Part shown: positions 53,746-63,958 of the stretch, in pieces
Layout of the letters: each line of letters starts with the position of its first letter
Position numbering within the stretch: position 1 is the first letter of the stretch
DNA from: Athripsodes cinereus
Taxonomy: Eukaryota > Arthropoda > Insecta > Trichoptera > Leptoceridae
DNA length: 64,000 nucleotides
Direction: 5' to 3'
NCBI GenBank assembly: GCA_947579605.1
Contig: OX388306.1
Span: forward strand, 3,286,001-3,350,000
Program-made: the position numbers and the translations under genes
The notes under the pieces: model-generated
Seen by the model: only the letters and a program-made list of their open reading frames with translations
What the model was told of the DNA's origin: nothing
Databases searched by the model: none

Positions 53746-53889
53746 ATGTACCTACAATCTAAAAATATCCTTTAGATTAAGTCGAAGTTGTGGATCGATG
53801 ACTCTTGTTAGAAGTTTCAATATTATAAAATCATAAAAAATTATTAAATTTAAATCAAAATTCAATAACAACTTGTATAATAATGTAGT

Positions 53890-54090
53890 GCCGTGGAGCT
53901 ACCGGTAAAGAATTGGTCTCCCACTCTACTCCGTAAGTTTTTGAGTGTCCTGTAAAAGGCAGTGTTCGAAAAAATAAAGAAATTTTACATCTTAAGCTCA
54001 GCGATGAGGAAAACTTGCATATTTATTATATTATGCAGCTGATCTGCTTGTGGGATTTGCCGTGATGATAATAGTAGTAATAGTAGTAGG
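53890..54090 (+). mobile_element. SINE-like family C with internal deletion
   Basis: The 5' half is very close to the 53,487 copy (CCGTGGAGCTACCGGTAAAG and onward). The segment from GCCACCCATCCTG to the CTGATCTGCT region is shortened. It ends in TAGTAGTAATAGTAGTAG. Confidence 0.75.
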
Positions 54091-54474
54091 TATTTTAAAT
54101 TTATTTATTCACCCGTTGGGGTATTTATATTTAAAGTGTGTTGTAAGAAAATAAACTTGGTTACTCAAGCCAATTTAAAATATACAGAATTGGTGGCACA
54201 CCTACTTAATAACTGAATTTAAGGTTTACATAATATAACTATTATTATCATTATCTTAAAAATGCCACCCTGCACTGAGACCATAAGAGCTCTTGATCAG
54301 GGCGATCTTAGCAGGAAAAAAAATGCCCTAGCCTCCACTCCATTCATTTATTTATTTATTTATTTATTCTTCTTGCACATCATCATTACATTACAGTGTT
54401 AACAAAATAGCATAAAAAATTTAAAAACTAGGACGATGTGCAGTGGCGAGATTATCAATATAAAGTGATTGGGT

Positions 54475-54560
54475 CCCCTGGCAATGAATAGGTCTCTTAA
54501 TCTTTTTTGTAAGTGTTTGAATGTCCTGTAAAAGTCAGGTGTTCACGTTAAATTTCACGT
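54475..54560 (+). mobile_element. SINE-like family C, 5' part
   Basis: GGCAATGAATAGGTCTCTTA with GTAAGTGTTTGAATGTCCTG and AAAAGTCAGGTGTTC matches the family's first half. It ends abruptly where a LINE fragment begins. Confidence 0.6.
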
Positions 54561-54570
54561 AATAGACAAT

Positions 54571-55415
54571 TAATATTGACTCCTCAGCCTAGAAAATCGT
54601 AGGAAGGTGTTTGATCTTTGCTTCCTCCATAAACTTCTCAGTGGAGAAATTGACTCTCCTGAATTAATTGAACTTATTCAATTCAACATACCTACCAGAA
54701 GTACCAGACAAACTGTGTTGTTTCGAGAACCCATCACTAGGAATAATTATACTTTTTACTCTCCTATGGTTAGAATCCACAGACTGGGTAATTGGGTGGG
54801 TGATGATACAGACATTTTTGCTGACAGTTTACCTAAATATAAACATGACGTAATAAATTACTTTAATGTATAAACTAACAACGGGCATTTCGAAGAATGT
54901 TTGTATTTTTTTTAGTCTTTTGTTATCTAAATTGCATCATTGTACTGTTTTTATATTGTTTCCTTTATCTGGTGATAAAACATCATTGATTATTTAAATT
55001 ATAATTAACATTTTTCTATTTTATTATTGACATTTTAATCTATTATAGACTAATTCTAACGACATTTCAACTATTGACTACATTTCTTATGACATTTAAA
55101 ATATTTGTACCATTTCTCATAGATTTTTTTTCTTTCTTCTATCTACTTGACATCTCCAAACTTAATTTTAATTTTAATTCTTGACATATTGCTAATCATT
55201 TCATTGACATTCTATACTATTTTATGATTTGACTAAAATTATTGATACTTTGTATTGATTCCCATCTGTGTTTTTGTTTTTCGACAGTTTTTTGTTCTTA
55301 TCTTGCTCCAGCAGTGTTTGTTGATGAGAAATTCGATTTGTATGTTTTTTTTTGTATATTTTTAAACATGTAAAAGGCTCACGCCGTGGATTTGTAAATA
55401 AATAAATATTAACAA
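54571..55415 (+). mobile_element. LINE 3' end: ORF2 C-terminus and 3' UTR (Jockey/R1-like)
   Basis: The plus-strand frame LENRRKVFDLCFLHKLLSGE, then IDSPELIELIQFNIPTRSTR, and a long tail ending HDVINYFNV-stop at 54,873 matches the C-terminal region of Jockey/R1-type LINEs (R-x-x-F-D-x-x-FLYKLL-x-G-x-ID-x-PELL). It is followed by a ~500-bp AT-rich 3' UTR with recurring TTGACAT/CGACATTT strings, then CATGTAAAAGGCTCACGCCG and AATAAATAAATA. The polymerase domain is absent. Confidence 0.75.
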
Positions 55416-55454
55416 CACTCATCTCACTCCTAAATATCTTATTTTATTTTATTG

Positions 55455-55545
55455 GAACAGAGAGGATAATTTGCATATTCATTACTTGCTGTTAGTCCGC
55501 TGGTTACCTCACTTGTGGGATATACCGTGATTGTATAGTAGAAGA
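55455..55545 (+). mobile_element. SINE-like family C, 3' part
   Basis: GAACAGAGAGGATAATTTGC, GTTAGTCCGCTGGTTACCTC and CTTGTGGGATATACCGTGAT in family order. Confidence 0.7.
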
Positions 55546-56429
55546 AGTCAATACTAAATCCTTTGGGTTATTGAAAATTATTATTAAAAAAGAGTGAAAA
55601 AATACAAAAATTTCAGCAGCAAATTCGATTTTCACCCAATCGTATTAATCGATAACAATTCAATTCATCTTTTATGATGTTTCAAACTATTCTACTCGAT
55701 GTCTCAATTATTGAGAACTTTCGAGTGAACGAATTATCTATATTATTCGATTTATTACGTAGGTATACAAATACCATTGACGTAATAAAGCACAGTAGGT
55801 ACGTCATTCCGTCTCATTGAGATTCATCGATTGCTACTTCACTATGACCGGCAACTTATTCTGCATGCTTGAAGTTTGGTGAATGCTGACAACTCGATTA
55901 GTTACTATTTAATGCAGAGCATCCTTCCGTACTGGACATTAGTTCTATCGTAGGTATACCTAATAGCCAATAGTTATTTGAAAAGTTTTCTATTAAAATG
56001 CTTTGGTTCAAATAGAAGTATATGAATCCTTATATTGGGTTAGATGGAAGAGATACCGCCTATCTGATGAACTCATCCTCTTTAAAATTATTATATCTAA
56101 ATTTAATGCATTTTTCTATAAATTGTATTTGATGTGATCAATGTACAACATTAAATGATTAAATAAATAAATATGTAAATTTATTAAATTTATCAATGAT
56201 CTTTGGATCATGTATTCCGTTATGACTTTTTATAATACTAACTATTATTTAAATAACAACACGATACGAAGTAGATCTAGTTTGACATGACTTTGTAAGT
56301 CGAAACCATGTTACTGTACCCATTGTTAAAACTCAAACAGTTTGTGTTTATTTCCATAGAAAAAAACAATCATTAACACTTTATTGTAGGGCAAACTACA
56401 AGAACGTTATATTGAGCAGCTTAATACTT
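55546..56429. other. No gene; half of the 11,207 foldback near 56,285-56,330
   Basis: AT-rich. TTTGTAAGTCGAAACCATGT at 56,291 matches the right arm of the 11,207 element. Nothing else was recognised. Confidence 0.4.
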
Positions 56430-56602
56430 AGTTCTTCGGTAGCCTGGAGGTAGAGTCTCGGCCTCGTGAACAAGGGGTCCGTGGTTCGATACCAGGTGCC
56501 GGCAAACACCTCTTTCACGACACAAGCTTTTAGTAGTTTACTGTGAAAGGTGTATAAGGTTCTATTTGGGTTTATAACAAAACCCAGATAAATCTTTAAA
56601 AA
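56430..56602 (+). mobile_element. tRNA-derived SINE, family A, best copy
   Basis: A box TAGCCTGGAGG (56,440-56,450) and B box GGTTCGATACC (56,483-56,493) lie about 32 bp apart, as in a tRNA-type promoter. The body GCCGGCAAACACC, CTGTGAAAGGTGTATAAGGT and ACCCAGATAAATCTT ends in an A-run. AATACT on both sides may be a short target duplication. Confidence 0.88.
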
Positions 56603-57033
56603 AAATACTAATATCAGCAAAAATCTTACAATAAAAAAGTTGCTAAGGAACTTTTGCGAGTGATAAAACTACGTTGTAAATCGGGGTGAGTTTCAATAAC
56701 AAAAACTTACAACTGCAATATTGTAAATGTTGTATGGAAATTGCGAAGGAATGATAAGTTTGTACATAAATTATCAGTTTTATTGTTCATTCAATAACCA
56801 ACGTCAACATATGAATCGCTTTCCAATAATTCGATATCCAAATTATCGAACTTTCATAGCGCAGGAACAATATTATCCCATCACGAAGACTTTGATCATT
56901 GGGTGTGTCTTTGTTGTAATCTGCTAAAGGGATGATCTTTAGTATTATAATCATTATTTAAGTTTGCTCCCTTCATCCCTTATTCATAATGTATTGGATT
57001 ATTTACCTATTATAATATTAAAGTATATTTTTA
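56603..57033. other. No gene recognised
   Basis: AT-rich DNA; the open frame at 56,727-56,927 has no recognisable domain. Confidence 0.4.
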
Positions 57034-57113
57034 GATTTTGTAATTTTAGCTTTAATTTTTCAACAGTTTCAAAGATTTTGTAATTTTAGCTTTATTTTTT
57101 CAACAGTATCAAA
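57034..57113. repeat. Tandem duplication, 40-bp unit x 2
   Basis: GATTTTGTAATTTTAGCTTT followed by a CAACAGTWTCAAA string starts at 57,034 and 57,074; two mismatches or so. Confidence 0.85.
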
Positions 57114-59111
57114 GCTTTATGATTTGAAAAATGTTATTTGCGGAATGTGTAGGAAAAAAATAAATGCTGAAAGAGTTGATTTCAAATAAATAAATACCTA
57201 CGCAAGTTTTTTTTCATTTTGAAAGCATGTATTTCAAGGAACTGTTTATTAAGAAAATAAATCATTTTTTGAGGCATCATAATATGCAAATATTTTTATT
57301 ATTTATTTATTCAATAATAATACAAAAAATAACAATATATTATATAGTGGACAAATATAACAATATTTTAGTGCAATGATATTTTTTTTATAATTTCCTC
57401 AGTCAGTAGTTGAGCCACTGGTATGAGAGGATACAGTTTTCAAACACATAGGAAAATAAAAATACATTAACAAATTTAAAAAGAAAACAAAATTTGTATA
57501 GAAAAAAAACTAGCATCCAAAGTTAAGGAATGAAGTATCTACCTTATTTGTAAGTTTCTCAAGGTAGGATTTGAACGCACAACCCATCATGTTCGCAAGT
57601 TTTGCTTCGTTCAATAAAGATAGGTACCAGGTGACATTGATACTAAATGCTTCGAAATTAATGACATGGTTAAGAATAATACTTCATAAATTCATGTCCA
57701 TTGATTATTTCGGCCTGTTAAATGTAAACATTAAATGTGGTGAAAAAAAAATGGTTATGAAAGGATAACTTTAACTTAACGTCACATGAAGAGCCTCTTG
57801 TGAATACATAATTTCAAAATAATAAACACTTTATAGAAATCTAGCATATATACCTACAATCTTTATTATTTTATAAATAAGTAGTTACACAATCAATTTG
57901 CGAATATATTTCCATACGTCAATTTCTCTCAGCTAACCATATGAAAATGAACTCAGAAACTTTTCAAAATCAATCATACAATACTTCTTATTATAATACT
58001 TGATTTATTACCTTCAATACGTTGTATAAACAATGTCGAAATTTATGAAAGATTAATTAAGGAAGGGATGGGAGTGGGAAGTGTGAACCGGATTACATTA
58101 AAGGTGTTTTTAAACGTATTAATGGATGTAGAATTTCTAATGCTAATCGGAAGGTTGTTTCACAATTTTATTGTCTGCACTGTATGAGATGTGGTTTAAA
58201 AAGAAATAAGGTGTGGTAGTATATTATTTATCAACTCTACGCCATAATGAAACTTCAAAGAAAATTTAACAACGCGTTTTTCTTTTACATACTTACATAC
58301 ATTAATATTGTTACAATAATAGCGTGGTGACATTATTAAATGTAACTTAAAATTTCGAGAATACGCAAACAAATTACCTAAAATGGCAAACATTTTAACA
58401 AAATTAGCTGTACATGGTTAACCTAATTGATAAAAGTGGTTCGCAAAATTATCCATTAGGAATTCAAGATTGTTGACGCACATTGTGCTTATTGCCTCCA
58501 AATTACCATGTCGGGTACAAAAATAGGTTCATTGAAAATATTTCTCATGCAGGAATTCCTGAAACGTAATAATTGTACATTAAAAAAAGGAAAATAAATT
58601 ACGTTTTTCACTGTAAAATGTAACTCTATTTGCACTTGTTTTCAGAAATTCATTTTATTTCGTAGGTTCCTTTCAATTTATATAAGGTAACAAATTGATT
58701 ATGAGAAAATGACTCAAGCACACCTCACGCGTAGAATAAATTCTAATCTGTAGAAATACCAAATATTATGATCACGTTATTTTTTCTCAAATTTATAGTT
58801 TTATGATAATCAAAATGAGGTGACAAAACTGCATGGACATTAAGTGTTGGCAATTATGGGGACGTTCAGAGAAAACACAGAAAAAAAATCAGGAATTCCC
58901 AATACACAAATCCATTAGAATAATTTAATTTAATTTGAGGTTAAACCTCGGTTATTATGACAATAAAGTTTAATGACAGCTCTATTACCATTCGTAGTCA
59001 TTATTTTTTCATTTTCTTTCCTTTATAACTACCAATAACGTTTTATTTCTTGAGATATTTAATTGAATTTAGTTTTGTTACATAAAATGTAGGTATTTTT
59101 TTGTTTCATAT
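57114..59111. other. No gene recognised (2 kb)
   Basis: AT-rich. TTATTTATTTATTCAATAAT at 57,300 may be the reversed tail of a LINE. Open frames at 57,571-57,768 and 58,196-58,393 have no domains. Confidence 0.4.
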
Positions 59112-59155
59112 ATTTTCGTTCAAAATTCTTCAATTGAAGAATTTTGAACGAAAAT
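59112..59155. repeat. 44-bp perfect palindrome without spacer
   Basis: ATTTTCGTTCAAAATTCTTC-AA is followed immediately by its exact complement. It can extrude as a cruciform with 22-bp arms. There are no flanking features. Confidence 0.95.
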
Positions 59156-59157
59156 TG

Positions 59158-59230
59158 ACCTCTTACAGGACATTTCAAAACTTACGGAAACTTACGAAAA
59201 AGGGTTAAAGACTTCTCATGAGGCATTACT
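59158..59230 (-). mobile_element. SINE-like family C, 5' fragment
   Basis: On the plus strand CTCTTACAGGACATTTCAAA and ACTTACGGAAACTTACGAAA are the complement of the family's CGTAAGTTTTTGAGTGTCCT region. Fragmentary. Confidence 0.5.
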
Positions 59231-59465
59231 CCTTCCCCTAATATATCCCTTTTCCTTAAAAGGAGAGCATATGCCTCCCCGATATGCGATACTCATTACT
59301 TATGTACACTTAAATACCTACAAGGATAATATGTATTTATTTTATCAGGAAAAATCCTTCCCCACTGGACTGCAGTACAGAAGATAGGAAGAGAGAGATT
59401 TAACATTATCTCCCGTTAAAAACCAAAACCTAATACAGGAATAAAAAAAACTTTCTGAATGTATT
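59231..59465. other. No gene recognised
   Basis: No recognised feature. Confidence 0.4.
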
Positions 59466-59467
59466 GA

Positions 59468-59712
59468 CGACCGGTGTGGCGTGGAGGCTAACGCACTTGC
59501 CTTTGAGTCACTAGGTCCCGGGTTCGATTCCCGGCCAGGGCAAAATGAAGAATGACCTTTTTCAGATTGTCCTGGGTCTGGGTGTTACATGTATATGTGT
59601 GTAGTGCATTGTATATATGTGTAACGTCTCGTTAGTACCCATAATACAAGATTCACATCTTAGTTTGGGACTAGCTCGGTCTGTGTGAATTGTCTATACA
59701 TGTTATATACCT
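59468..59712 (+). mobile_element. tRNA-derived SINE, family B, best copy
   Basis: A box TGGCGTGGAGG (59,477-59,487) and B box GGTTCGATTCC (59,521-59,531) form a tRNA-type promoter. The body has GGTCTGGGTGTTACATGTAT and GTTAGTACCCATAATACAAG, ending GTGTGAATTGTCTATACATG. The head resembles a tRNA but cannot form a full cloverleaf with the body attached, so it is not a tRNA gene. Confidence 0.88.
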
Positions 59713-60220
59713 ACCAGCTTTTATATGTATCTGCCTCAGAAAAATATGTTGGGCGTTCAATAAATCGTATAAGATGTGATGTAGGCTGTACTTTTGATGC
59801 TGATTGACACAAACTGTTGACCATCCGATAGGTAAACGAGTGTCCAAAAACACATTTTAAGGAAAACTTCAAGATTTACACGCTCTTACGGACGAAATTA
59901 TTCAGTGGCTGCGGAATTTGGAGGTCAAGTTGTGAACTACCATAAGTAGAATGAATGAGAGATTTTTATTTATTTTAAGCTTGATTTTAAAACCTTAGAT
60001 GACGCATCTTAGATTATTTACAGAGAGCTATTTCTTTATGTTTTTTATGATGAAAAAAAGTGTTAATAATGTGTTTGACAAGTGTTTATGATTTGACAAA
60101 TTTTACTGGATTGTGTACCTTACAATATTTAAGTTAAATAATCTACCAAAGCCGTATGCTTACATTACATAAAAAACGAAATGAAATATTCTATTTGATT
60201 GAATAGAAAAATCACAGTTT
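59713..60220. other. No gene recognised
   Basis: AT-rich DNA. Confidence 0.4.
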
Positions 60221-60221
60221 T

Positions 60222-60510
60222 TGAGGTCGCAGTTGCGATGGCTGGGTCACGTTCTCCGCATGCCAGAGGACAGACTACCATTTAGATCTTTGGAGGCTGT
60301 GGGAGAGGGCAGAAGACCGGTGGGCCGCCCTAGAAGAAGCTGGCAAGGGCAGGTGTCAAACTTGTGTGATGAAAGACTTGGTTTGGAGTGGCCAGAGGTC
60401 CTGGAAGCAGCGGTGGACAGGGATCTCTGGAGGAGGTACCTAGGCGCAATGGGCCCCCGACCCAACTATGTAGGACAAGGGGAAGAAGATAGTGACCCCC
60501 TCCCCCCACA
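60222..60510 (+). mobile_element. LINE C-terminal fragment, GC-rich
   Basis: The open frame reads RSQLRWLGHVLRMPEDRLPF, then RRPVGRPRRSWQGQVSNLCD and DLWRRYLGAMGPRP, ending in PLPPQ. The LRWLGHV-x-RM and GRP-R-x-W order places it in the same C-terminal region as the RTE-like copies, but it is a separate family. It is clearly GC-richer than the surrounding DNA. The reading frame is intact. Confidence 0.65.
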
Positions 60511-60950
60511 GTTTTTTAACAAACTACATATTATTTTAATCTCATTTATGATCGTCAGTAAGAAAAAAATAATTAGTGATAGGTATTTATTTGTCAAATA
60601 TGTATTGCATTGACGACATCTTAATCGTAAAATAATCAAATTTATTCTTTATCACGTCGCACACATTAAATTTTATTGTTAAAATTCGGGACAGTTGCGT
60701 TGTTTAATTGCTACAGATTTTCAGAAACGAAATCATTTTGATTCAACCGACCGGATTCTAAATGATTGTATTATAATAAAGTAATTACGATTTTATGGGC
60801 TGGAACAGAGTTGAAGCAAGAGCTTTTCTTCGATTTCGTTCTAAAGAAAATAATATCTACAAATATAAGAATTCTATAGGGAACTTAATTAAAAAACCTA
60901 TTAGCTGAGGAAGTTGCTCTTTTTCATCTGAAAGATGATGATATATGAAT
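60511..60950. other. No gene recognised
   Basis: AT-rich DNA. Confidence 0.4.
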
Positions 60951-60952
60951 TT

Positions 60953-61265
60953 ATTTATTTATTTTATAATTATTGCACACAATTAATTACATAGCAATAT
61001 CGACAAATCAATTTTCATAAAAAAATTGTGCTTTTATACAGTGCCAAGATTATCTTACCACGTCTTAATAATACAAAACACACAAAAAACACAAAGAATA
61101 AGAAAAATAGCTAAGTAGGTATATAAACCAAAAAGAGAGAAAAAAACACAGTTCACACAACCAAAACTCTAAAGACACTTGGAACTATGAGAAGGGGCTA
61201 GGGGATGAATGATGAGTTAGAAGAAAAAAATATTCTTTGACGGAACATATAACTATTTTTGAGTT
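60953..61265 (-). repeat. Dispersed retroposon-like repeat, copy 1
   Basis: ATATAAACCAAAAAGAGAGA, ACTATGAGAAGGGGCTAGGG and GATGAGTTAGAAG recur in the same order at 62,560-62,740. TTTATTTATTTTATAATTAT at the left end suggests a 3' tail on the minus strand. The family is not recognised. Confidence 0.55.
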
Positions 61266-61351
61266 TTTAATGAAAACAATGTTTTTTTTTTGACTGGGTT
61301 TTTAATATTTAATTGATATTATTGTCCAAAACAAACATATTTTTTGTATAG

Positions 61352-61437
61352 CAGTGGTCTCTATTCTTTTTATCATCGCGTACCGGTCAACGTCTGATCA
61401 TTTTTACAGCGGCCCATTTAAGGGGGAGAAGTTGATT
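61352..61437 (+). mobile_element. hAT-like terminal fragment
   Basis: CAGTGGTCTCTATTCTTTTT and ATCATCGCGTACCGG resembles the CAGTGGTTCCCAAACTTTTT start common to many animal hAT elements. It breaks off before SINE C at 61,462; no other end was found. Confidence 0.4.
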
Positions 61438-61461
61438 GTTTTCAATGAATTCATTAAACAT

Positions 61462-61592
61462 AACATCTTCAATTCTTGAGCGATGAGGTATGCCACCCTG
61501 AATGTCTTAACTTTAATTGCAATGAACAGGCATGTTAATCGTTTGCAGTTAATCCGCTGGCTACCCCAATTGTGAAAAATGCTGTGATGATG
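61462..61592 (+). mobile_element. SINE-like family C, 3' part
   Basis: CATCTTCAATTCTTGAGCGA, GGTATGCCACCCTGAATGTC, GTTAATCCGCTGGCTACCCC and GAAAAATGCTGTGATGATG in family order. Confidence 0.7.
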
Positions 61593-62559
61593 TGTATGAA
61601 AAATAAAACAGCTAAAATTTCTAAATAGTCCATTAGTTGGAATATATTTAAGGACGAAGTAATAACCTATTAGCAGATTTGTTTTATTACATAGATACTT
61701 TCTTTGGTCTATCTTGATGTTCTTGAATTTTATGACTCTTCTGGTATAATAAAAACAATGTTAATGTTATTTTTATTGCATAATAAGTAATTCTCAACTA
61801 AATTTGAACATTTAATCCAGTTCCTCTTTGTCGTTTTTATTATCAAAAAGTACTTTAATTAATAATAAGTCACTTTGTTGAATTAATCATGAGATGGAGA
61901 TGAATATTAAATTAACTTTTTACAAGTTATACACAGAAAATTAGTAAAAATAAACTGCTTATATTTAGTACTTTCATCTTAACTTCATTAATCATGAGCC
62001 GGCTTTCAAGAGCTTTATGGAATTGGATTGACAAAATAAATAATAGAGTAGGCATATGTTTGAGGGTTTGAAACATTAGTGTAATGTCTGGTTATACAAT
62101 CTTTTAAGAAAACAATACGGCATTTAATAAAAATAGTTTGAAAATGACTTTGTTGGTCGAAAACAGATTACTAGATAATTAAATACGAAGTAATACTAAA
62201 ATCAATTGTGTTTACTTCCATATATATCAAATAGATTTTTTTATTTAAAATTAAACGTAGATTGGTACATTTGTAAACAAACTTTTTTAATCAGTTTCCG
62301 GCTTATCCTCGTTTAAAATTTACCAAACCTTTTAATTCTAAGAATTAAAAATCCCACTGGGTAAATTAATGTACATCTCTACACCTTCATGTGGTTGTTC
62401 TTCCAGGAACTCCCGTATAAGTATGTTTGTAAATATTATATTAATATGTTTGCACATATGTCCGCAACGGATAGTTTATCAGTATCAAAAAATTATGTAG
62501 AAACAATTTTCTCTAAACTTGCGTTCTGATAGATATTTCTTCCATATAATCATATCATA
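61593..62559. other. No gene; GAGCCGGCTTTC remnant at 61,994-62,015
   Basis: AT-rich. GAGCCGGCTTTCAAGAGCTT is one inner arm of the 212-437 foldback family. Nothing else was recognised. Confidence 0.45.
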
Positions 62560-62740
62560 TTAAAAAAAACACATAACAAAAAATAAGCGATATCGCTGTA
62601 TAAACCAAAAACTGAAAGAAAAAACAAAATCCACACACCCAACACTCTATAGGAACTGGGAATTATGGGAAAGGATTAGGGGACGGACGCTGAGTTATAA
62701 GACAATAAATATTTCTTGACGCAGTATTTAAATCCACAAA
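62560..62740 (-). repeat. Dispersed retroposon-like repeat, copy 2
   Basis: TATAAACCAAAAACTGAAAG, ATTATGGGAAAGGATTAGGG and GCTGAGTTATAAG match copy 1 at 60,953-61,265. It lies to the left of the possible exon. Confidence 0.5.
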
Positions 62741-62828
62741 AAGATTGAGTTACTCTATGAGAAGAAGGGAACCTATTCTTGCAACGATCACCACATACTG
62801 AGAATATTTGAGAGTAGAGATTGACATT

Positions 62829-63094
62829 ATGTGTAGGAATCGCCGGAAGACGCCCGTTGTTGTAACCGCGGTGGTAGACCATGGTTCACAAAATACTCCA
62901 TTTTTTTCCATTAGTAAAGGAAGGACGTTGAAAAGAGTGTTAAAAGGTGAACGTTTTGCTTGGAGACAGAACGAAACCATCGTTTCAGTTTATCCAACTC
63001 TAATGTTCTGTGTTACTGATAGCTCGAAAAAAACGTGTAAACTTTTTCAGTTGAATTATACAGAGAAATCAAACAAAGTTTTAACTGATTGCAG
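62829..63094 (+). CDS. Possible host exon, unknown product
   Basis: A plus-strand frame is open from an ATG at 62,829 to GCAG-GTATTA, a good 5' splice donor at 63,094/63,095. It could also begin at an acceptor-like GTGTAG at 62,831-62,836. About 88 codons: it starts MCRNRRKTPVVVTAVVDHGS, has a basic SKGRTLKRVLKGERF segment and cysteines in LMFCVTDSSKKTC. It is GC-richer than its surroundings and low-complexity is absent, as for a real exon. I do not recognise a domain, and the frame stops at 63,102 if unspliced. A decayed transposon gene is the main alternative. Confidence 0.35.
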
Positions 63095-63104
63095 GTATTA
63101 TTAA

Positions 63105-63555
63105 TTTATTAAAATAACATGATATTTGTAAAAATAATTATAAAATTTTACTCCATTTATTTTGCCATTTCAACAGAAGGCTTTCACATTGTCATTTTTA
63201 AATCTGATTTGTATTTATTGCCTGAGCGATTCCGGGTCAAAAACTTGTGTTTAATATATACAAAGAGCCGAAGGACTGAATCCTTATAAATATTTCCAAA
63301 CGACGAAAGACGGTAGGTACATATATAGCAGGTAGCCCCACTGAATCGGTTGACCCTGCTTAAAAAACATTTGATTGTAATTCCTTTAAGTCTGATCGCA
63401 CCCGAAAGCCTATAATGAAACTTTCATTTTTGAAATATACAATGAATAATGAATGAGAAAGGTTAGTACTTATACATTATTTTTAAATTTTGATATCTAC
63501 AAATTGTTTCGAACACACCATTATTGGATTTTCATCAAGAATATAAGAACAAGAC
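63105..63555. other. No gene recognised
   Basis: AT-rich; would be intron if the 62,829-63,094 exon is real. Confidence 0.35.
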
Positions 63556-63559
63556 TCGA

Positions 63560-63765
63560 ACTCATTTCTTTAAGTTTCTGAGGGTTTTGTTATAAGCAGG
63601 TGTTCGTTATTAAGCCTCCCGAATAACATCTGCAAACGTAGAGATGAGGCATGTCACCCATCCTCTATGTCTTATTTTTTAATTGACAATAAAAGAGGAG
63701 AATCTGCATATTTATAATTTGCAGTTAGCCCGCTGGCTACCCCAGTTGTGAGATATGCTATGATG
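63560..63765 (+). mobile_element. SINE-like family C, near full length
   Basis: ACTCATTTCTTTAAGTTTCT, AAGCAGGTGTTCG, AGAGATGAGGCATGTCACCC, GTTAGCCCGCTGGCTACCCC and AGTTGTGAGATATGCTATGA in family order. It is followed directly by SINE A. Confidence 0.75.
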
Positions 63766-63772
63766 GTATATA

Positions 63773-63958
63773 TTTTTTATAAGATTTAAGTATCTGGGTT
63801 TTGTTGTAAACCCGAATAATATAACCTTATACCGACACCTTTCACAGTAAGCTAAAAGTTTGTGTCCTAACTGGGAATTTTGCCAGTATCTTGGATTGAT
63901 CCATGGATCTCCTATTCACGAGGCAGAAATTCTTACTCCAGGCTACTGATAAACTCGT
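63773..63958 (-). mobile_element. tRNA-derived SINE, family A, diverged
   Basis: The minus-strand body and head are complete in outline (CACCTTTCACAGTAAGCTAA, TTTGCCAGTATC, then TTACTCCAGGCTACTGATAA on the plus strand). The B box is mutated. Confidence 0.75.

Noticed and set aside
54607..54873. Stand-alone small gene
   Set aside because: The frame continues upstream in LINE-like codons and matches a LINE ORF2 C-terminus, so it is a truncated LINE.
59468..59545. A tRNA gene
   Set aside because: The A and B boxes belong to a SINE head: the same head is joined to the same body at 26,590, and there is no proper acceptor stem.
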